A DNA stretch of 54,591 nt from Phoronis australis (taxonomy: Eukaryota; Phoronida; Phoronidae). Location of the stretch: positions 20,169 through 74,759 of the forward strand of contig NMRA01000196.1 in NCBI GenBank assembly GCA_002633005.1, written 5' to 3'. This document shows, in pieces, positions 11,247 through 21,405 of the stretch. Both the position numbers and the translations under genes were made by a program. The notes beneath the pieces are model-generated. The model worked only from the letters and a program-made list of their open reading frames with translations. It made no database searches and was not told the DNA's origin. Position 1 is the first letter of the stretch; each line of letters starts with the position of its first letter.

Positions 11247-11376
11247 TATAAAAGATCTTTAACCCAGCCGCAGAGCGTCTAAAGCCGCGCACCGTACCAG
11301 TGACTACTGGCAACTCATCGGAGACTCAACTTTAACATCCTTCGCCGCAGAGATAACAACTCTTGGGCTGTCTCCG
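11247..11376 (+). promoter_or_regulatory. Candidate TATA box and first exon ending in a GTGAGT donor
   Basis: TATAAAAG lies at 11247-11254, and about 125 bp further on CTCCG|GTGAGT offers a strong splice donor at 11377. The GPCR frame at 13250 is preceded by TTTTAAAG, a plausible acceptor just 12 bp before its ATG, so this could be its 5' untranslated exon. No transcript evidence is available. Confidence 0.25.
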
Positions 11377-11479
11377 GTGAGTCCATTCTTTGTTGAATGA
11401 TGTTTAGGTAAATTTATATTGAAACAGTCTCATTGTCTTAACGACTAAACTATCTCGTGGTAACGACTTACAAGTAATA

Positions 11480-12985
11480 GCAGAGTTGCATCCGGGGTCA
11501 GATTGTTGAATTATGGGCCCGGGGCTATCATTTGTTAAACAAGTCGGGCCAAAACTGTGGAGTTGGTTGGTAACGAGCCTGTAAGATTTGAAGTTAGTTA
11601 GGAACATATTTTTTTGTTCCCAGATCATGGAGTTGGCCGTAGGACTGACACGAAACATTTTCCGTGCCCAGTGTGAAGTTAGCTGAGGGTACGAATTTTC
11701 TGGTGTTCGACAGAAGAATTCAGCCACGTCGGTGTTGACTTGGCTGGGGACGGTGAACTAAAGACTATGGCAAATATTAGTGCCGCGGTTGCCCAGGAAA
11801 CGGCAATTCCTGTGCGAAGAAGCTCCAATTATTTTAAAAATAAGGCGGATCTCGATCATTAACATGAACCCATAATTAATTCAGAGTGCGAATATACTGA
11901 CAAAACTCTACGCGAAGTGTAAAAATGACGGGAGACAACATGGGTTTTATTCAATCAGTCACCGTTGGTTGGGGAAGCGACGGGATCTTCTCTTTTCTTT
12001 CAAACAGAGGGTCATGCAATACACCATCCTCTGCCTTAAGGACATACACTGTACAGGTAGTTTCCCACCAAAGCAACTGCTTTTCAACAGAAATAATAGC
12101 ATTGTGTGAATCAGTTGCGCAGGGCAGATCTTGTCCGCACAGCTTGGTAAATTAGAAAACTGCGCCCAGCGGGAAAGAGCTTATTCGACTTCAACCGAAT
12201 CAATTCTGAGAACAGGCATATGTGGTTACATAACCGTCTCTGATGTCAGATCAGGCAGACAGCTGCTCATTGCAATGGCTATACGCAGTCAACCCTCCAA
12301 AATTTTGCTTGCTTCATATGATAATTCTTTTCAACTCCATTTGTTGGCGTAACTAAATTGTTTTTGCCAACAAGATGTAAAGACCAGTGTATCACAGATA
12401 ATAAAGCCTAATACAAAGTATTACAGTTTTATTTTTTTCATTTTCAGCAGTGAGTAGGAAGGATGTCACCTTCTAATTTAATCACTTATATAGTTGAAAT
12501 TTGAGTGGAAGCGGGAATCTCAATGACAGAATTACAAGAACACTTCTTGGATTATTTAAATTCATTTGTTAATCTATTGAAATAACAATAAACCCAAGGC
12601 ATTAAGAAATATTACCTGTACATATTATTTCAGGCGTTCATTATGGCAACCTAATTCTATCATGCTTTAGTCACTGAGTCATAGAAATGAAGGAACAAAT
12701 CAGAATACGACTGCGATTTAATCTACAGTTCAAATTAAAATCAAGTGCTTTCAGTTGGAATTATATACTTGATTTCTACAGTGAAAGACTTTCAAGGTAG
12801 TTGAAGGTTTCATCTACTAGCTGTACATGACTCTTTAATGTACAGTAACTCCTTATTAGGGATTTGCAGATAATATTAACTGAATTAGCTGAAGTGAGAG
12901 ATACAGGGAATATAGTCAATAGTCTCTCACTTCATTTTATGGATGTTGGCACCTGTTGTCCTAAACTGTTGTAAATATGATCCTA
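11480..12985. other. No gene recognised
   Basis: Short frames only (for example 11925-12155 and 12131-12352), with no recognisable domain. Confidence 0.4.
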
Positions 12986-12990
12986 ATGAT

Positions 12991-13068
12991 GTCTAATGAA
13001 AAGGCGAAACGTTGAATTCAACATGAACTTTTTTACTTGTGCGGCAATGGTCCGGTTTTTTATCTTAC
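12991..13068 (+). repeat. Dispersed repeat with hammerhead-ribozyme-like core (Penelope-like LTR fragment?)
   Basis: The words GTCTAATGAAAAGGCGAAAC, then GTTGAATTCAAC, then ACTTTTTTACTTGTGCGGC and TCCGGTTTTT run in the same order as in 52098-52170. CTAATGA...GGCGAAAC resembles the CTGATGA...GAAAC core of type I hammerhead ribozymes in Penelope-like pseudo-LTRs. The first box has one mismatch (A for G), which would be expected to abolish cleavage. Confidence 0.45.
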
Positions 13069-13249
13069 TGTGGCTAAAAACTGATTTGATATGACGATAA
13101 TCACTGAGGTTACACCAAAATAGTCCATAGCATTTCCGTTAACATTTTGAAACGATCTTCAAAGGACAAACTTACATTTTGAAAACGTTTTGGGTTTTTT
13201 CCGATAAATTTCTAAGTGTTGTTTTCGTCTTTTAAAGGTGATTTACACA

Positions 13250-14281
13250 ATGTCCAACTACACAAGCAACACCAGCGAGCGGGAAGTCGACGACTCTTCA
13301 CAGCAACTTCTTGTCGCCTGGAAGTGGACAGTTGTCATCCTTCAACTCTCTATCATAGTGGCGTCTGTGTTTACAAACTTCCCTGTATTATTTCTGCTGA
13401 GAAAGCACAAGATATTAAACAACTCGTCAGGCATACTCGTTAAGTCCATACTATTTATGAATATTTGTCACAGTTTAATAACTATACCACTGGACATTGC
13501 AATATTCAGTATATTAGCCTCTGAGGAATTCCTTGTATGGTTGTGCCAGAAACCTGCTTTATACTCACTGGTGTACTACGCTTATGCTTTACCATTAGCT
13601 GCACAAAATTGGACTCACGCGCTTATAGCCTTTGACCGTTTCTTCGCTACAATATGGTACAAAAAGTACCCTATGCTAACGAAGAGACACCATGCTTTCT
13701 CATTTTGCATAGCTTTTGTAGCTGCATCTGTGACGCCTGTTTGTCAGTTTGCCATAGAAGTTGATTTTGACTATTCGGTTCCCAACAACACAATCTGCTT
13801 GGCGCAACTAATGAGCAGTGACATTTTTACACCAACGTTTCTTGGAGTTAACGTAATTTCACCACTGGTGGCGTCTTATCTGTTGTACATATGGACAGTG
13901 ATGACTGTGAGGAGGCAGCTCCGATTCGTAGTACCAATGCAGCCACACTTAACGTGGGCTGCACCTACGTACAGCGTGATAAGTAATAAGAAAAGAGACA
14001 AATACACGAAATCTGTGGCGCGACTACTGGTTGCAATAACAATATGCGTCGTCCCTTCGACCATCATAAGTACAACTGCTGCAGAGCTGTTTCCGTTGCT
14101 AGGACCAATAGTGTGGACAGCAGTAACGGATATTTCCGCACTTATGTCCATGATGACGTGTGTTATGGATTCGATATTGCTATTGGCTTCTAGTGCTAAA
14201 CTACGTCAGCATTTGATTACCTTTTGCAAACGCCCATTTAGATTCATTAATCCACCAAACCAAAACGTAATGACTGAATAG
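13250..14281 (+). CDS. Rhodopsin-like (class A) G-protein-coupled receptor, single coding exon
   Basis: A 343-residue seven-helix receptor. I use the ATG at 13250 (MSNYTSN); the open frame reaches back to 13238 without another ATG. The N-terminus has N-glycosylation sequons (NYT, NTS). Hydrophobic helices lie at about 24-50, 62-88, 98-128, 147-167, 198-220, 255-280 and 286-313. Class A marks are Asn43 in helix 1 (TNFPV), Cys99 and Cys183 for the helix 3-ECL2 disulphide, a DRY variant DRF at 129-131, and CVVP at 266-269 in helix 6. The usual helix 2 Asp is not evident and the NPxxY box is degenerate (MDSIL at 306-310). A short helix 8 with Cys326 ends it. The intact frame suggests a working gene. 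The ligand cannot be told from the sequence; it looks like one of the many lineage-expanded orphan receptors. A 5' untranslated exon upstream is possible. Confidence 0.85.
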   Translation: MSNYTSNTSEREVDDSSQQLLVAWKWTVVILQLSIIVASVFTNFPVLFLLRKHKILNNSSGILVKSILFMNICHSLITIPLDIAIFSILASEEFLVWLCQKPALYSLVYYAYALPLAAQNWTHALIAFDRFFATIWYKKYPMLTKRHHAFSFCIAFVAASVTPVCQFAIEVDFDYSVPNNTICLAQLMSSDIFTPTFLGVNVISPLVASYLLYIWTVMTVRRQLRFVVPMQPHLTWAAPTYSVISNKKRDKYTKSVARLLVAITICVVPSTIISTTAAELFPLLGPIVWTAVTDISALMSMMTCVMDSILLLASSAKLRQHLITFCKRPFRFINPPNQNVMTE

Positions 14282-14284
14282 TAA

Positions 14285-15295
14285 TTACCTCTTAGTCCAA
14301 GGTAGAAAATGTTTGGCATTAGGCCCATATTTCACCCAAGTTTGAGTTCGAGGCCTCACACAAACTCTTGCGGTATTACATAATAAAAAAAGAATTGCAG
14401 GCGGACTGATACAATTTGTACCAGACATGTTCATGCAGGACAAGCTTGTGGGCCCATTCCACTGATCACCTGGAACCATTTTTATGCTTTATTAATATAT
14501 CGTTAAAAACACGACTACACATTTTGTGTGCAAGCTTGATACTCGTAATTTTGCAACAGTCTCCATTCTGCAGGTGTGCAGGTATGAAGTAAAACACCGA
14601 GATAGGCCTACATAACAAACAAAGAAACTAAGACACTCGCTATATTTCAAGAATGTACATGTATGTCTCATCATCAGGCAATGAGTGAAATGAACATATA
14701 GATAGCGAAATAAAGAGTGAAATACACGTGACAGTGGGAAGAGAGGTATACAAGTAGAGAGTGCGAATGTAACACACGTGTGGTACACACCTGTGAGCTG
14801 CTCATTCAACACAAGTTTTTTGTGACTGATCACTAATGCGACAACGAAACAGGAGAACAACCGTGAACGTACGAAAACCATTGCCTCTTTCCCCTACGTG
14901 GGAGGTGTATCTAAAAATTTACAACGTACCTGTGGTCGGTTTGGTATCATGTGGTACATAAACCGGGTAATACATTGAGACATCCTATGGTGGACTCTGA
15001 AGACATGCGAGAAAACTTGCATTAGTGGTGTAGTACATGGTATCCACTGCGATGCGATCAGCTCCATGAAGGGGAGATTGAACAACCCTTCGGGAAACGT
15101 ATAATACCAACATAGTAGAGCTGCTGGTGAAGGATTTATCCAACCGTGTGCACCACTCGACACATGCATTTTGTAAAATGGTGGGATTTTGTTGAATAAA
15201 AAGAATTGGTTCGACAGAGGAGTACACCAGACAAACGAGATCCCGCGTGGCCGGTATTCCCTTTACTATAGTCAACATCATTCCATAGAAGCAGA
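14285..15295. other. No gene recognised
   Basis: Downstream of the receptor, including its presumed 3' UTR. AATAAT/AATAAA-like words occur near 14380. Minus-strand frames at 14492-14881 and 14985-15281 show no domain. Confidence 0.4.
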
Positions 15296-15298
15296 CGA

Positions 15299-15435
15299 CG
15301 CGTCTAAAGCTAAAGCCCCACTTTTTTCAGTGCTACGCCGCACATGGTCTATAGGCGGTGCAGCACAGGGGGATGAGGGAGCTTTAGCCCCCCACTTTTT
15401 CAGGGATGCACCGCCCATGATTCGACAACCATTTC
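15299..15435. repeat. Dispersed repeat: two GCCCCACTTTTTTCAG units
   Basis: TAAAGCCCCACTTTTTTCAG at about 15309 and TTTAGCCCCCCACTTTTTCAG at about 15383 each precede a GCACCGCCC/ACGCCGCAC and ATGGTCTAT-like stretch. Related copies lie near 20460-20520 and 21130-21215 (GCCCCCACTTTTTTCAATG). It is a small multi-copy repeat in this genome; the superfamily is unknown. Confidence 0.6.
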
Positions 15436-15590
15436 CATAGCACTGACGAAAACGAGTTAAAATATAGTCACTCAATAGTCAAAATGCATCGCATGCCTAC
15501 CTACAGTGTGCCTATTAGAGGCTCTTACATCTATACTGTCTGTAAGTGTTGTTATAGGCCTACATTGTATTCCTATTCCTTCGTATCTCC

Positions 15591-15765
15591 TAGCGGGGAG
15601 GGAATGTGCGCAGATTTTCAAAAATTGGGCGCTTTGTGACAAGTTTTTGCAATTTGGTACGCTGTTAGGTATAAGCAAAGGGAATTCAAAAAAACACCGC
15701 AAACAAAGTGTGCTGACCCCCTGGTGATTGTTACGCGCAAAATCCAATACAGCCGCCGCCGAAAA
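15591..15765 (+). repeat. Left terminal inverted repeat of the 3.6-kb element
   Basis: Aligns in reverse complement with 19026-19205 through the shared words TTGTGACAAGTTT, AAAACACCGCAAA, CCCCCTGGTG and CAAAATCCA. Confidence 0.75.
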
Positions 15766-15769
15766 TATG

Positions 15770-16214
15770 TCGGCTGTTATTATCACCAGAACGAATTCTA
15801 ATACTACACTTTCAATATTTTGGGGGTGAGAAGTTCATTTCTAGTGTTAATTTTATGTTTTGACGCCAATTCTAATGCAAAATGATACTTTCAAAGCAAA
15901 TGTCATTCTCAAATAACTCAAATTTATGTTTGTCGTCGTAGAAGTTACTTTGTTTAATTAATGGGTATATCGATGCGATTCGCCTCACAAATTTCCAAAA
16001 TTACCATTTTCTGAAACCAGATTCGCACAAAATGGGACTTTTCCAATGGACAGTGACAATACTTGTAGACTGAGACTATAGAAACGTAGATACTTTATTA
16101 GCAACTGAATGAGCAGAGTTGTCTACCAAATACTGCTGGCTGCTAGTTTGTATCATTGTATGCATACTTATAAAGCAACTAGATATTGAGAAAGATGAAA
16201 TGTCAAGTTTAAGA
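15770..16214. other. Subterminal non-coding part of the 3.6-kb element
   Basis: Lies between the left TIR and the Cys-rich end of the minus-strand gene. It is AT-rich, with no frame or repeat of note; it would be the 3' flank of the carried gene. Confidence 0.4.
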
Positions 16215-18850
16215 GTCGTTGCTCGTGCAGGCACCTTCACATTTGCACAATGTGGTACACCGGCCAAGTACAGATCGATGGCACTTACAATTGCCTTTGC
16301 AGGCAACAACACAGCTACAATGGAGACGTATGGCCGTATGGCCTATATCTTCCAAATCAGTCCAATATGGCACTCATTTTGTAGCTCTGGCATTCCATTC
16401 CCAACCTCATAGATATGGGTTTGTTATCTGGGTTTTTTTGCCAAGAGACTGTTTCCAAACAAAAGCTGCATTGAGCAGGGAAAGTTTAGCATGTTGCAAT
16501 AAAGCCTGCTGTGTTGGTGGTAGTGATTCCAGAGTCTTCAGGCCATGGGCAAACAGAAGGTTTCCTGCTCCATTCACAGTTCTTACTGTACTTTAGAACT
16601 GTCCAGCGTTCAAGGTGTCGTAAAAGAAGTGAGTCAAGTGTTAGGGTAGTTGAGTCATAAGTGATGACAATAAAAGTATTGGTGACCTCAGGGAAAGCAT
16701 CCCAAGCACTCCATGCAATTTGTTTGTCAATCCCAAACATTGCTGAGACAACATCACAACCTGTCATTACATGGAAGTGTAGGAGGGCTTCACGTTTCTG
16801 CGGCCCAAGATTTTGAGAGATTTGTTGGAAAGGGATATCCTTATAGTTTTTCCAGATGCAAATCCAATCCACAACACTTAGAGACCTTGCTCGTGAAAGA
16901 CGCTGACTGCTAGAACCACCACGACAATGACAACTGTTCTAAAGTAAGCCTTGGTGTGACCCTGAGCAGCTGCATGTTGCAAATGTAGCATCATCCTCGT
17001 GCCAGCTTCTTTCTGTAGGCATGAAGGCAATGCTGACACATCTGTTGGTTTGGTGCTGAGTATTAGGTCGGAATTTGTTGTAAGCAGTTGGTACTGTGAA
17101 TCAGCTGTGCTTCTCAGAAGGTCCTGGACGTTGAACTGGAAGAGCTCGTCCTTGTTTTGAAAATCTTTGAGGAATGTCTGCCACTGAGTTCCCCTGGGCA
17201 TTGGTATTTTAGCAGAAACTCGTGTTTGTTGTATTTCAGTCTCACCATGCTTCACACTAGTCTATGACTTCAGACTATCCTCTCTGTATGTATCCCAGAT
17301 TGCGTCCACTCTTATTGTACTCTCTGTCATCTGGCTTTGCACCTATGGCAGCAATTGCATCTGTATGTACTCCTTAAACACTTTTGCACGCTTGGGTTTT
17401 ATAATTTGTATTATGGCGGTCTATGGAGAACCACCAAAGAAACTTCCTTGACTGATAGAGATCGGTTAGGAACGGGCATGCCAAACAGACATGCAAGAAT
17501 ATCAGACTTGGTTCCTGACCGGAGCTTACCTCTGCACATAATGACGGGGGTTTACGCTGACTTTCGTGCTTAAAAAAATCTAAGTTCTTTATTCCAGGAC
17601 GTTCTTGGAGTGACATAAACATCATGGTGATGAGAGTCGTATTCGCTTTGGCAGATCCCAGCTTGTCATTATCCTTCTTTAAATCAGTGGGTGGTCTGTT
17701 GGCGAAAGTAAACAAGTTGATCCCTGGGATGATGTTAGGGAATGGTTTGGTAACAAGTTTCTGTGAATTTGGTTTAATCAATGTTCGGATCTTCTCTAAG
17801 GCAGCTGATGATCTGATGCTTCATGATCTCACCTGTGTCCAAAGTAATTAGATCTGAGCCAGTCTCCTTGAACGGATTGACAACTCGACCCTCCTTCACA
17901 AGGTCGCATAGAGCTTTGAGGTCCTCGAGAAACTTTGTTTTTTCGGCAATAGAAGACAAAGCTCAGGATGCTCCAGATTGTCATTGCTTCTTAACATAGA
18001 GAAGTATGCATCCTCAAACTCATCAATTAACCTCAACACTTCTGATTTGAGAGCTCACTCATAGCCTTGCCTTCTTGTTGGCCATATAGTCCCTTTGCAC
18101 CACAGTCCTCCTTCAACAACTTGATACTGTGTTCTTGGCTCTGGTCAAAGAAAACTTCTTATCAATACGTTGAACAACAAATTTCCCTTCCACGAAAGCT
18201 TCGTGCACTGAATGGTGGGTCTGTGTAAGTTGTGTCATATCTCTCAACAAAAGGGCATCCAGCGTGCGTATTTCGTATGTCTTAATGCAAAAAACCATGA
18301 ACACATTTCTTCACATGCTTTCAAAGTTAATGGTCAATCGAATGAAGCAACAATTAATTAGCAGGTAGTCTCTTACAATTTTCCAATATTAAACTGTTGG
18401 AGCATTGCCGACTCGTTTTTCCCACATGCCAAAGCTTTCCTGAGGTCCAGAGCTTTCATGACAGTACTCGTCATCATATGCCTATTTCTTTAACTCATTA
18501 AGCCAGGCAAGAGTGAGCTGGTATGTATATCTGGTACGCTTTACATGCCTTTCACCCAGGGGAGATGATGCAACACTAGGAGTGAAGACATTGGCTTGGG
18601 AGAACATGTGGTCCCTTCCAGATTCGTCCAACAGTTTACATGTACCTCCACTCTCTTGAGATGCCATTTCGATGTGAAGCATGCCCATGAAGCGTACTAG
18701 GTCTACCATTTTTGATTCACCGACCTCATCAGGGTACCCCATTGACATTTTTTTTCTTCTGAGCATTATATACAGCCTGATTCAACCCAACAAAAATATT
18801 AAATCGAATAGATGCAAGAGCAGAGCTGCCCGGCCCAAGAGTTTGACATT
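16215..18850 (-). pseudogene. Decayed XPG/FEN1-like nuclease-type gene with Cys-rich tail
   Basis: Read on the minus strand, pieces of one protein follow in order: 18766-18482 (GESKMVDL, then LHIEMAS and RTRYTYQLTLAWL), 18304-18113 (HEAFVEGKFVVQRIDKKFS), 17959-17774 (NPFKETGSDLITLDTGEI), 17255-16878 (KEAGTRMMLHLQHAAAQGHT, then TVVIVVVVLAV) and 16872-16486 (HVMTGCDVVSAMFGIDKQIA). The last part, near 16380-16215, reads PYWTDLEDIGH and then nine cysteines in about 33 residues (CSC, CKGNCKC, CTTLCKCEGAC). The EA-x-TR...DSD pattern followed by GCD...G-x-G...A is the XPG-I plus helix-hairpin layout of FEN1/XPG nucleases. I recall related uncharacterised proteins repeated in coral, fish and echinoderm genomes. 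Here stops and frameshifts separate every piece, and the acidic positions are changed (D to G; DSD to VIV), so it is dead. Confidence 0.7.
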
Positions 18851-19025
18851 TTCTATCCAGAGACAATGCGCGGGGCCAAGCGGTGGTATTTTCAGTTCAA
18901 AGACAGTGTGAAAAGATTTAAATGGCCTCAAAGCATAAAACTAACATCACAAATGAACTCCATGGACCCAAAACATTGAAAACATGGATTTACAACATGT
19001 CCTAGTGATGATAATAGCCGAGATA

Positions 19026-19205
19026 TGCCAATTTCCATTTTCGAAGGCGGTCATACTGGATTTTGTGCGTAGCGGCCACCAGGGGGTTAACACAGTTTTT
19101 GCGGTGTTTTTCTAGAAAGTTTTACCTATTTCTAACATTGAACTAATTTGCAGAAACTTGTCACAAAGTGCGCGATTTACATGTTTATGAATTCCCTATC
19201 CGCTA
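19026..19205 (-). repeat. Right terminal inverted repeat of the 3.6-kb element
   Basis: Inverse of 15591-15765. It contains CCACCAGGGGGTTA at 19077-19090, which is 11 of 14 to a CTCF core and is shared by the left arm in inverted form. Confidence 0.75.
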
Positions 19206-19409
19206 TGTAACAACTGCATGTACTTGTATGTACGTGGTAGAATCGGTACAATGCATGTTGAATGATATAGTAGTGTATGCTACATGCAGAGGGATGTGAC
19301 GCCCGTGTAATGGATATATCAAGTTAAGAAACGAATGATTTATAAAAGACTTATTAAATGAATGTTAATTGTACAGGTGCCTCGCATGTCATTTTTGATT
19401 GTAAAACAA

Positions 19410-19744
19410 NNNNNNNNNNNNNNNNNNNNNNNNNNNNNNNNNNNNNNNNNNNNNNNNNNNNNNNNNNNNNNNNNNNNNNNNNNNNNNNNNNNNNNNNNNN
19501 NNNNNNNNNNNNNNNNNNNNNNNNNNNNNNNNNNNNNNNNNNNNNNNNNNNNNNNNNNNNNNNNNNNNNNNNNNNNNNNNNNNNNNNNNNNNNNNNNNNN
19601 NNNNNNNNNNNNNNNNNNNNNNNNNNNNNNNNNNNNNNNNNNNNNNNNNNNNNNNNNNNNNNNNNNNNNNNNNNNNNNNNNNNNNNNNNNNNNNNNNNNN
19701 NNNNNNNNNNNNNNNNNNNNNNNNNNNNNNNNNNNNNNNNNNNN
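19410..19744. other. Assembly gap (335 N)
   Basis: A run of N. It abuts a minisatellite on the right, so the gap probably hides more copies of the same 19-bp repeat. Open frames drawn through it are meaningless. Confidence 0.98.
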
Positions 19745-19908
19745 GACCCCATGCTCATGCCACGACCCCTTTGCTCATGTCACGACCCCATGCTAATGCC
19801 ACGACCCCATGCTCATGCCACGACCCCATGTTCATGTCACGACCCATGCTCATGTCACGACCCCATAATGATGCCACGACCCCATGCTCATGCCATGACC
19901 CCATGCAC
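19745..19908 (+). repeat. 19-bp minisatellite
   Basis: About nine copies of GACCCCATGCTCATGCCAC with small variants (ATGTCAC, ATGATGCCAC, one copy 1 bp short). It begins at the edge of the N gap. Confidence 0.95.
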
Positions 19909-19911
19909 CTT

Positions 19912-20455
19912 TACTGACATCGACACTCTAACTCGGAATTTAGAAAAACAACAAGAAAACCAAGGTATTTTCAACCTCGTCCAGGCAATTGGGTGTTGTT
20001 CGATTTCTGGCTTCTCTAATCAGAAAGTGGAACAATGCTTCAAACAGAGTGGTTGATCGTAAGTAGTTTACAAGATATCCAGCCCGGCGTTATTGACTTC
20101 AAGTATGCAGTTTACTTCTCCAGTACTTTTCTGTAAAAATGAGTAACATCAGGTCTTCCAGACGGCGAAGAATTGTTTCTTGGCGATCGAATATAAGGCG
20201 TGTTACAGAGCATCCTGATATCGTCTAATTCAGTTCTTAGCAGATGTATATAAAAAGCCCACAGCGATCATTGTGTATGGCATTTGCCGACGGGCAGTTA
20301 CTCCAGCACCAGCCAGCTCCTTGCCACGATCAATACATATGTTGTCATCCCTCTAGAACCGAGCTTACTCCACCAAAATTCAGCTCGTTGATTGGCTGTG
20401 GACCATATAAAAACAAGGTCTGAAATTGAGCACGGCCCGTCAATGTTCGCACAGC
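19912..20455. other. No gene recognised
   Basis: Unique-looking sequence between the minisatellite and the next repeat cluster; no frame or motif of note. Confidence 0.4.
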
Positions 20456-20534
20456 GTAAGAACATGGGCGGTGCACGTACATATAGGGGGCTGGGGAGGA
20501 GCGGGGCTATAGCCCCACGTCCCCAATCGTTTCA

Positions 20535-21128
20535 CCCTTACGAAAAATTCCAATAGGATTTCCTATTGGATTCCTAAAGGAAATCCTACATGATTTCCAT
20601 AGGAAATTCAATAGGATCCAATAAGAATCCAAATGCATTTTGGCCAAATATCCTACAGAAAATCCTATATTGGATCCTATAGGAATTCGTATAAGACTTG
20701 AATATATCCAGTAGGCAGTTCAATATGATTTTATAGGAAGTTCAATAGGATTCTATGAATCAATTAACATACATGTATTAAGACTCGCCTGAATATTAAA
20801 ATTTACAAAAATTAATCACTCAGAAGAGCTGAAATTAGAAAAAATCAAATCTATATTTTACAATATAGTCTTAGGCTATTTGTTTGTTAAAATGCTTAGA
20901 AATCAGATTGGTGATTAAATTCCTATAGTATTTTTTCAATATAATTTCCTATAGGATATCTTGATCCTATAGGAATTCAATAGGAAATGATATTCCTATA
21001 GAAATTCCTATATGAATTCCTATAGGACTATCATTTCCTATTGAATTCCTATAGGAAATCTTATCCTATAGGATCCTATAGGAATTCCTATAGGATCCTA
21101 TAGGATTCTATTGAATATTTTCGTATGT
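20535..21128. mobile_element. Palindromic TTCCTATAGGA element, copy A
   Basis: It opens CCCTTACGAAAAATTCC and closes with inverted TTTTCGTATG. Both flanks are packed with TCCTATAGGA/GGAATTCC half-palindromes, around a core at about 20770-20920 (CTCGCCTGAATATTAAAATTT, AGAGCTGAAATTAGA, TTTGTTTGTTAAAATG) that recurs in copy B. It can fold back on itself almost end to end and has no open frame. Confidence 0.75.
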
Positions 21129-21240
21129 GCAGTGCCACCCATGATCTATGGACGGTGCACCACAAGTGGGCTGTAGCCCCCACTTTTTTCAATGCTGCGG
21201 CGCCCATTAAGAAGGGCAGTGTTTATTGAATATGAGCGTT
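21129..21240. repeat. Dispersed repeat: GCCCCCACTTTTTTCA unit
   Basis: A single unit (ATCTATGGACGGTGCACC...TAGCCCCCACTTTTTTCAATGCTGCGGCGCCC) related to the two units at 15299-15435. Confidence 0.55.
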
Positions 21241-21344
21241 TTCAGAACCACTACTTGGCCTCCCCACTTTACCTGTAGAAAATGCACAGGGTTGGACAAT
21301 TGCATTTGAAAAACAATTGCAATTGTGTTCCTGCGGTCTTAGAA

Positions 21345-21405
21345 AAACGAGCAGGTGCACCTGACCATGGCCGGAGAATAGACCGACCGAAACGTCGTGA
21401 CAGTG
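21345..21405 (+). other. Possible hammerhead-like core relic
   Basis: GGTGCACCTGACCATGG...GACCGACCGAAACGTC resembles the CTGANGA...CGAAACGTC layout of Penelope-type hammerheads, but the first box is CTGACCATG, so it is degenerate at best. Confidence 0.2.

Larger units (their letters stand above)
15591..19205. mobile_element. TIR-bounded DNA element of about 3.6 kb carrying an XPG/FEN1-like gene
   Basis: Inverted terminal repeats of roughly 175-180 bp bound the unit: 15591-15765 pairs with 19026-19205. The best matching core is GCGC(A/T)TTTGTGACAAGTTT, then AAACACCGCAAA, then CCCCCTGGTG, then ACGC-CAAAATCCA. The outer edges read TAGCGGGGAGGGAA and TTCCCTATCCGCTA, so TA may be the target duplication, but this is not certain. 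The interior holds one decayed minus-strand gene (16215-18850) and no recognisable transposase. The TIRs have diverged (clear mismatches and indels), so the copy is old. Confidence 0.7.

Noticed and set aside
14492-15281. Minus-strand frames of 91-129 residues
   Set aside because: No domain, Cys/Phe-rich chance composition, no splice or start support.
19077-19090. CTCF-like CCACCAGGGGGTTA in the TIR
   Set aside because: Only 11 of 14 positions match; noted under the TIR but not called as a site.
19745-19908. CRISPR-like array
   Set aside because: Direct 19-bp tandem repeats without spacers; eukaryotic minisatellite.
19354-20056. Long frames spanning the N gap
   Set aside because: Ns are read as open codons and the rest is a 19-bp repeat.
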